The notes beneath the pieces were generated by a model. The model did no database searches and was not told where the DNA came from. It saw only the letters and a program-made list of their open reading frames with translations. A DNA stretch of 12,518 nucleotides from an uncultured Erysipelotrichaceae bacterium (GTDB lineage: Bacteria; Bacillota_I; Bacilli_A; RF39; UBA660), in assembly GCA_902797005.1 (NCBI GenBank), contig CADBRE010000124.1:1-12518 (forward strand), in the 5' to 3' direction. Below, in pieces: positions 7,929-12,518 of the stretch; positions within the stretch are counted from its first letter, which is position 1, and each line of letters starts with the position of its first letter. The translations under genes were made by a program, and so were the position numbers.

Positions 7929-7956
7929 TTGCATTTATACAAATAAGTAGTATAAT
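7929..7956 (+). promoter_or_regulatory. Sigma-A-type promoter of the Fur-family operon
   Basis: TTGCAT at 7929-7934 (consensus TTGACA, four of six) and a perfect TATAAT at 7951-7956 are separated by 16 bases. The -35 begins just after the T tract of the preceding terminator. Transcription should begin near 7962-7964, inside the Fur-type box, leaving a short leader of about 33 bases before the repressor ATG at 7997. Confidence 0.75.
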
Positions 7957-7957
7957 T

Positions 7958-7976
7958 GAAAACGAAAATCATTTTC
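7958..7976 (+). promoter_or_regulatory. Fur-family operator box over the transcription start
   Basis: GAAAACGAAAATCATTTTC matches the 19-base Fur consensus GATAATGATAATCATTATC at 15 of 19 positions. Its right-hand part is a perfect 6-1-6 palindrome (GAAAAT-C-ATTTTC, 7964-7976), which fits the 7-1-7 form of Firmicute Fur, PerR and Zur sites. A wider dyad (TTGAAAA at 7956-7962 with TTTTCAA at 7972-7978) suggests overlapping sites. It starts two bases after the -10 element, so bound repressor would block transcription. The gene directly downstream encodes a Fur-family protein, so autoregulation is the simple reading. Which metal is sensed is not shown by the box. Confidence 0.8.
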
Positions 7977-7996
7977 AAATTGAAGGGAATGGGTTT

Positions 7997-8392
7997 ATGA
8001 CTTACAACACTAAACAAAAGGACATTATTTTAGAAGTTATTCAAAAGCAAAGAAAAGAATTCGCTATAAAAGATATTTATCATGAGTTAAATGGTAAAGT
8101 GGGATTAACTACTATATATAGATTAGTAGATAAACTAGAAAAGGAAGGACATTTAAAGAAGATTAATCATCAAGATGATACTTTCTATTACCAATACTTA
8201 GAAGAATGTAATGAAGAAAATCACTTTTATTTAAAGTGCGATAAATGTGGAAATCTCATACATATAGACTGTGATTGCATAAATGATCTTTATGAACATA
8301 TCAGTTATGAACATAATTTTAAATTAAATAAAGAAAACATAATCATTAATGGATTATGTAGTAAATGCACTAAAGGAGGAAAACAAAAATGA
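7997..8392 (+). CDS. Fur-family metal-responsive repressor, probably Zur-like
   Basis: A 131-residue protein, close to the usual Fur-family length. Residues 1-65 form the winged-helix DNA-binding domain, with the recognition helix in GLTTIYRLVDKLEKEG (36-51). The C-terminal dimerisation domain holds the structural zinc site C81/C84 (CDKCG) and C121/C124 (CSKC). Candidate sensor ligands are C71, H76, H89, C92, C94, H101 and H106. The many Cys residues near positions usually filled by His or Glu in iron-sensing Fur suggest zinc sensing, though iron or manganese cannot be excluded. I chose ATG 7997, with GAAGGGA at 7982-7988 eight bases upstream. A longer in-frame TTG start at 7919 would place the terminator, promoter and operator inside the coding region, so I reject it. 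The stop overlaps the next start (ATGA at 8389-8392), which ties the repressor to the permease genes. Confidence 0.9.
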   Translation: MTYNTKQKDIILEVIQKQRKEFAIKDIYHELNGKVGLTTIYRLVDKLEKEGHLKKINHQDDTFYYQYLEECNEENHFYLKCDKCGNLIHIDCDCINDLYEHISYEHNFKLNKENIIINGLCSKCTKGGKQK

Positions 8393-9228
8393 TAGATGTA
8401 ATATTAGATGCACTTTTAGATACTGTAAAGATTTTACCTTATTTACTTGTAACATTTATAGTCTTAGAGTTTTTAGAACATAAACTAGAAGGTAAAAATC
8501 AAAAAATATTAGAAAAGAATAAAAAAGTTGGCCCATTAGTAGGCGGGCTACTAGGTGCTTTACCTCAGTGTGGTTTCTCAGCAGTTGCTTCAAGTTTATA
8601 TTCAAGCAGAGTAATCACAATGGGGACAATAATTGCAGTTTTCTTATCAACGAGTGATGAAATGCTACCAATCATGATAAGTGAACAAGCTTCCATAACT
8701 GTATTACTAAGAATAATTGGCTTTAAAGTTCTAGTAGGTATAATAATAGGTTTTATAGTAGATTTAATATTTAGAAATAGTAAGAAAGAAGGAAGCCATA
8801 TAACTGAAATGTGCAATGAAGAACACTGTCACTGCGAACATGATGGAATAGTTTTATCAGGACTAAAACATACATTAAAAATAGGATTTTTCATATTACT
8901 AGCCAATCTTCTTATAAGCTTAGTAATACACTTTATTGGAGAAGAAACTCTATCTAATTTACTACTTAATAAAAATATACTAACTTACTTTATAGCAAGT
9001 CTAATAGGCTTAATTCCTAACTGTGCATCTAGTGTAATAATAACTGAATTATACTTATCTAATCTAATAACAATTGGTACACTTTTAAGTGGGCTTTTAA
9101 CAGGAAGCGGACTAGGCATATTGCTATTATTTAGAAATAACAAAAACATAAAAGAAAACATAACCATTCTATCTATAATATACTTTGTTGGAGTACTAAT
9201 AGGTATAATTGTTGATATACTTATATAG
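8389..9228 (+). CDS. ArsP_2-type permease (putative heavy-metal or manganese exporter)
   Basis: A 279-residue polytopic membrane protein matching the family variously named 'arsenic efflux protein' or 'putative manganese transporter' (ArsP_2, PF11449). Diagnostic stretches are EFLEHKLEGK near residue 30, GGLLGALPQC61GFSAVASSLY, VITMGTIIAVFLSTSDEMLP, and a second-half copy around IPNC212ASSVI. The two halves are an internal duplication, as in many transporters. Between them a soluble loop at 142-151 is metal-ligand rich (C142, H146, C147, H148, C149, H151). I count roughly eight to ten hydrophobic segments. AAAGGAGGA at 8372-8380, inside the end of the repressor gene, is its ribosome site. The arsenic or manganese names come from the family. 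Placement under a Fur-family box with a Cys/His loop favours a divalent transition metal, and the direction of transport cannot be read from the sequence. Confidence 0.85.
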   Translation: MIDVILDALLDTVKILPYLLVTFIVLEFLEHKLEGKNQKILEKNKKVGPLVGGLLGALPQCGFSAVASSLYSSRVITMGTIIAVFLSTSDEMLPIMISEQASITVLLRIIGFKVLVGIIIGFIVDLIFRNSKKEGSHITEMCNEEHCHCEHDGIVLSGLKHTLKIGFFILLANLLISLVIHFIGEETLSNLLLNKNILTYFIASLIGLIPNCASSVIITELYLSNLITIGTLLSGLLTGSGLGILLLFRNNKNIKENITILSIIYFVGVLIGIIVDILI

Positions 9229-9237
9229 GAGGAAACT

Positions 9238-10122
9238 ATGGATATTTTAAAAAATGTATCAATCATATTTATGTCTATATTCTTTGAAAGTTTACCATTT
9301 TTATTACTTGGCTCATTTCTATCTTCAATTATAGAAACTTATGTATCAAATGAAACTATTGCCAAATTAATACCAAAAAATAAAGTGCTAGGATCACTTG
9401 CAGGAGTGTTTTTAGGATTCTTTTTACCAGCTTGTGACTGCGCAGTTATACCTGTATCAAAAAGACTATTAAAGAAGAAAGTACCTGTTAATGTAGTAGT
9501 ATCATCCATGCTTGCTTCACCAATCATAAATCCAGTAGTGCTTCTTTCAACATACTATGCTTTTTACAAAACTAATAGTGAAATATTTTGGTATAGATTT
9601 ATGCTTGGAATAGTAGTGGCCCTAGTAATAGGAATAATAATGGGAATAATATTTGGAAATAAAGAAGTAGTAAATGATTGTGAAGATGAAGAATGCTCTT
9701 GCTGCCATAGTCATAGTTCAAAAAATAAAATACTTGAAGTTATAAAACACACTGGAATAGACTTATTTGACGTAGTTAAATACTTGATGCTTGGTGCTTT
9801 AATTGCAAGCTTAGTACAAACTCTTTTACCTAGAAACATTTTGTCTTTCTTTAATGAAAGTAAAGCTTTATCAGTAATAGCACTAATGTTATTTGCATAC
9901 TTAATATCACTTTGTTCTACATCAGATTCTTTTGTAGGCAAATCTCTTTTATCATCATTCTCTAAAGTGTCAATTATAGCTTATCTTCTAATCGGACCAA
10001 TGATAGACATTAAAAACACTTTTGTTTTATTAGGAAACTATAACAAGAAATTTGTTTTAACACTTATATCTTTAATATTCTCAATAATATTAATAGTATC
10101 AATGGTGGTGAGTGTAGCATGA
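9238..10122 (+). CDS. ArsP_1/UPF0718 family permease (COG0701, YcgR-like)
   Basis: A 294-residue polytopic membrane protein of the COG0701 permease family. Family signatures are ESLPFLLLGSFLSS near the N-terminus, FLGFFLPAC66DC68AVIPVSK, LASPIINPVVLLST, and in the second half SLC226STSDSFVGKSLLS followed by GPMIDIKN. A central cytoplasm-sized loop at 148-159 is rich in Cys and His (C148, C153, C155, C156, H157, H159), much like the loop of the preceding permease. C66 and C68 within the membrane-embedded PACDC motif correspond to the conserved Cys pair of the family. It has AGGAGG at 9227-9232 overlapping the stop of the upstream gene, and its own stop overlaps the next start (ATGA at 10119-10122). 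COG0701 permeases are usually found beside a TIGR03943 protein, as here. The transported substrate is not known for this subfamily; a transition metal is inferred. Confidence 0.88.
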   Translation: MDILKNVSIIFMSIFFESLPFLLLGSFLSSIIETYVSNETIAKLIPKNKVLGSLAGVFLGFFLPACDCAVIPVSKRLLKKKVPVNVVVSSMLASPIINPVVLLSTYYAFYKTNSEIFWYRFMLGIVVALVIGIIMGIIFGNKEVVNDCEDEECSCCHSHSSKNKILEVIKHTGIDLFDVVKYLMLGALIASLVQTLLPRNILSFFNESKALSVIALMLFAYLISLCSTSDSFVGKSLLSSFSKVSIIAYLLIGPMIDIKNTFVLLGNYNKKFVLTLISLIFSIILIVSMVVSVA

Positions 10123-10934
10123 AAAAGTTTTTAGGATTTATATGTTTACTTTATTCGGCTATAATTGCTTATGTTTGGTTTAGTGGATCACTATCTAATT
10201 TCCTAGCGCCAACACTAAGTTTATACATAAAAATAAGCTTATTACCATTATTAATAATAGGATTAGTATTACTCATAAACAATAATTTACATTGTAACTT
10301 TAAATGGACGGATTTGATTCTAATTCTTCCTTTAGTAATGATATTTTTAGCAGGAGATGGAAGACTAACATCAAGTATAGCAACAAATAGAATGTTTACT
10401 GCACCAGCAACTCCAGCTAAAGAAGAAATAATTAAAGAAGAAGAAAAACCTGATGAAAGCAAAACTATCATTGAAGAAACACTTAATGATGACAAACAAG
10501 AATATGACTTCACAAACGTTGATTTTGACATAATTGACGAAAGCTATGAATACTTAGCAGGATATATGAATAGTAAAGAAGATGCTTTTAAACAAGTGGG
10601 TAAAACAATCAGAGTAAGAGGCTTCATTGTAAAGAACGACTACATGGGAGAAGACTATTTTGCAATAGGCAAATACAATATTAGTTGTTGCGCTGCTGAT
10701 GCTACATTTGCTGGTTTCATTTCAAAATATAATAATAGTTTAGTAAAAGCTGATAGCTGGTACGAAATAGAAGGCATACTTCAAAAAGGAAAAACAAAAG
10801 ATAATATTGATATGATGTATATAGAAGTTATAAACATTAAAGAAATAGACAAAACAAAAGAAGAACAATACATTTATCCATGCTACACTTACGATGATTC
10901 TTGCTCAGTAATAATGCAATATAAATTATATTAA
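10119..10934 (+). CDS. TIGR03943/DUF1980 family permease-associated protein (YcgQ-like)
   Basis: A 271-residue protein of the TIGR03943 family, the usual partner of COG0701 permeases (as in B. subtilis YcgQ with YcgR). The N-terminal part has three hydrophobic helices at about 3-22, 28-52 and 62-79. An acidic Lys/Glu-rich linker follows at about 100-130. The C-terminal domain (about 135-271) has the family hallmark: a GF-x-V strand (RVRGFIVKND), then F-x-I-x-KYNISC190C191AADA. A second Cys pair occurs near the C-terminus (YPCYTYDDSC). The C-terminal domain is probably on the outer face of the membrane, so the conserved Cys residues could bind or hand over metal to the permease; this is inference. 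Translation is coupled to the permease by the ATGA overlap, with GGTGGTGAG at 10104-10112 as the ribosome site. It is the last gene of the repressor-led operon, and no clear terminator follows. Confidence 0.85.
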   Translation: MKKFLGFICLLYSAIIAYVWFSGSLSNFLAPTLSLYIKISLLPLLIIGLVLLINNNLHCNFKWTDLILILPLVMIFLAGDGRLTSSIATNRMFTAPATPAKEEIIKEEEKPDESKTIIEETLNDDKQEYDFTNVDFDIIDESYEYLAGYMNSKEDAFKQVGKTIRVRGFIVKNDYMGEDYFAIGKYNISCCAADATFAGFISKYNNSLVKADSWYEIEGILQKGKTKDNIDMMYIEVINIKEIDKTKEEQYIYPCYTYDDSCSVIMQYKLY

Positions 10935-10989
10935 AAAGTAGTTTCATATAAAAACAAATACAATCAAAAATGTAAGGTGTGTGGTTTGA

Positions 10990-12518
10990 ATGATAGTAAA
11001 TAATTTAAATTATGTAGTGAGTGGAAACAAAATTATAGATAGTGTTTCTTTTAGTTTAAACCCTAAAGATAAAATTGCATTAGTTGGCCCTAATGGGGCT
11101 GGAAAAAGTACTTTGTTAAAATTAATATGTGGACTGTTAAAAAAAGAATCAGGAAGCATTAAAACAAATAATGAAATCGTTTCTTATTTAAAACAGGAAA
11201 TAGATTATGAAGATTATAATTTAACAATTGAAGAATATATAAAAAAAGATACTAACCTAGCATTTTTAGAAGAAAGATTAGATTATTTGCAGTCTAATTT
11301 AACTGATGAAAATATGAATGAATATTCTGATGTTTTAAATGATTATTTAATATTAGATGGGTATAACTTTGACACAAATTTAAAGGCAGTAATGAATGGT
11401 TTGAACATCAAAGAAAGTTTTGATACAAAAATATATACTTTATCAGGTGGAGAAAAAATGAAAGTTTTACTTTCAGCTTTGTTACTTAAAAACTCAGACA
11501 TTATTTTATTAGATGAACCCACTAATAACTTAGATTTAGCTGCAATAAAGTGGCTTGAAAATTATTTAAGAACATGTAACAAAGAAGTAATACTTATTTC
11601 ACATGATGAAGAATTATTAAATAATATAGCTAATAAAATCTTTGAACTTAATAATGGTTCTTTAAAAGAATATAATCTAAAGTATAATGAATATTTGAAA
11701 GAAAAAGAATTGGAATATGAAAAATTACAAAGTGACTATATTAAAGCAAAAGAACAAAAAGACAAACTAAAAAAGCAATTACAAAAAGCAAAAACCTGGG
11801 CTAATCATGGATATTCAGCAAAAAGTAGTGATAATGATAAAATAGCATTTAACTATTCTAAAGAAAGAACAAATTCAGGAAATATTTCTAAATTAAGTAA
11901 AGCTTTGGATAATATTGAAGTTCCTTATTTTGAAGAAAAAAAGCATATAGATTTTACATTTGATTTTGATGAAGAAAAGGGCTCAAAAGATATTGAGCTT
12001 ATAGACTTAGTCTGTGGCTACAGTAACTTTAAAACTCCTGAAATCAACCTATTTATTCCTTATGGAACTAAATTAATGATTAATGGCTCAAACGGAAGCG
12101 GCAAATCAACTCTAATTAAAACTTTGATTAAAGAATTAGAACCAATAAATGGACGAGTAATTTTAGGAGCAGATATTAAAATAGGATATATATCTCAAGA
12201 CACTATATTTGCTAATGACGAAAGCACTATAATTAATTTTCTTACAAAAGATCAAGATAATATTGATATTTCTTATTTATTTACTTTACTTGATAAGTTT
12301 AACATAGATTATGATGATAAAGACAAAAAATATAATATACTATCTCCAGGAGAAAGAACTAGAGTTAATCTTGTAAAAATAGCTCTTAATAAGATTAATG
12401 TATTAGTACTTGATGAAATAACTAACCATTTAGATAAAGATGCTTTGGAACTTATCTATGAATTGATTAATAGTTTTAAAGGAACAATTATTAGTATTTC
12501 ACATAATAGAAAATATAA
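10990..12518 (+). CDS. ABC-F family ATPase (ribosome-associated or antibiotic-resistance type), 3' end cut by the window
   Basis: About 509 residues of an open reading frame with no stop before the window edge. It has two tandem ABC domains and no membrane segments, the hallmark of ABC-F proteins, which act on ribosomes. Domain 1: Walker A GPNGAGKST (33-41), signature LSGGE (151-155), Walker B LLDEP (173-177) with catalytic-position E176, and H205. The linker (about 230-290) is a Lys/Glu/Gln coiled coil with the tip segment KTWANHGYSAKSSDNDK, the part that reaches the ribosomal centre in this family. Domain 2: Walker A NGSNGSGKST (365-374), signature LSPGERT (451-457), Walker B LVLDEI (472-477) with E476, and H505. 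The LSPGE form and linker resemble Lsa/Vga/Msr-like members, but drug protection cannot be deduced. Few residues should be missing. AAGGTG at 10974-10979 lies ten bases before the ATG. Confidence 0.9.
   Translation, partial: MIVNNLNYVVSGNKIIDSVSFSLNPKDKIALVGPNGAGKSTLLKLICGLLKKESGSIKTNNEIVSYLKQEIDYEDYNLTIEEYIKKDTNLAFLEERLDYLQSNLTDENMNEYSDVLNDYLILDGYNFDTNLKAVMNGLNIKESFDTKIYTLSGGEKMKVLLSALLLKNSDIILLDEPTNNLDLAAIKWLENYLRTCNKEVILISHDEELLNNIANKIFELNNGSLKEYNLKYNEYLKEKELEYEKLQSDYIKAKEQKDKLKKQLQKAKTWANHGYSAKSSDNDKIAFNYSKERTNSGNISKLSKALDNIEVPYFEEKKHIDFTFDFDEEKGSKDIELIDLVCGYSNFKTPEINLFIPYGTKLMINGSNGSGKSTLIKTLIKELEPINGRVILGADIKIGYISQDTIFANDESTIINFLTKDQDNIDISYLFTLLDKFNIDYDDKDKKYNILSPGERTRVNLVKIALNKINVLVLDEITNHLDKDALELIYELINSFKGTIISISHNRKY

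Noticed and set aside
7919..7996. TTG start extending the Fur-family protein by 26 residues
   Set aside because: It would lie inside the terminator and include the promoter and operator. The extra residues do not resemble a Fur N-terminus, and the ATG at 7997 has a proper ribosome site.
10935..10989. Promoter or terminator between the TIGR03943 gene and the ABC-F gene
   Set aside because: No stem with a T tract is visible, and no -35/-10 pair has acceptable spacing.
1..12518. CRISPR array, tRNA or rRNA gene, insertion sequence, integrase or phage genes
   Set aside because: No spaced direct repeats, RNA gene signatures, transposase or integrase motifs were seen, and gaps between genes are too short to hide large RNA genes.

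Overview
This is an AT-rich, densely packed bacterial window with every gene on the + strand. Shine-Dalgarno sequences are strong (AGGAGG-type), genes overlap by ATGA or sit a few bases apart, and TGA is used as a real stop, so the standard bacterial code applies. The families present (a COG4260/YdjI-type SPFH protein, a YdjG-type zinc-ribbon protein, a small Fur-family repressor, an ArsP_2-type permease and an LSPGE-type ABC-F ATPase) point to a low-GC Firmicute, clostridial or a related uncultured lineage. The species cannot be named from this sequence.

Region 1 (about 87-7868) holds six co-directional genes that look like one operon. In order they are an SPFH-domain protein ending in a SHOCT motif; a membrane protein with two zinc ribbons; a four-helix membrane protein with an Asn/Gln-rich tail and a C-terminal zinc ribbon; a membrane-anchored protein with a WG-like repeat; a small membrane protein with a C-terminal zinc ribbon; and a 930-residue single-pass protein. 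That last protein carries an N-terminal zinc ribbon inside the cell. Outside the cell it is predicted to carry an Ig-like region, four calcium-binding DxDxDG repeats, a ZU5/GAIN-like region ending in His-Phe-Ser, a VWA domain with an intact MIDAS, and a C-terminal domain with Cys, His and Asp/Asn motifs like a papain-fold enzyme. The first genes resemble the Bacillus subtilis ydjG-ydjH-ydjI membrane-stress module that works with PspA. The large protein is an unusual addition and makes this operon the best candidate here for an undescribed system: an SPFH membrane platform coupled to a transmembrane sensor or effector. A rho-independent terminator at 7898-7927 closes the operon.

Region 2 (7929-10934) is a metal-responsive operon. 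A sigma-A-type promoter overlaps a Fur-family box at its start region. It is followed by a 131-residue Fur-family repressor (probably Zur-like), an ArsP_2-type permease, an ArsP_1/UPF0718 permease and a TIGR03943-type partner protein. The genes overlap or nearly touch. Both permeases carry a Cys/His-rich loop, which suggests a soft transition metal such as zinc as the substrate. The repressor probably controls its own operon.

Region 3 (10990 to the window end) is an ABC-F ATPase with both nucleotide-binding domains complete enough to read. It is cut by the window edge close to its C-terminus. No gap between genes exceeds 130 bases, and I found no RNA genes, CRISPR arrays, insertion sequences or attachment sites.
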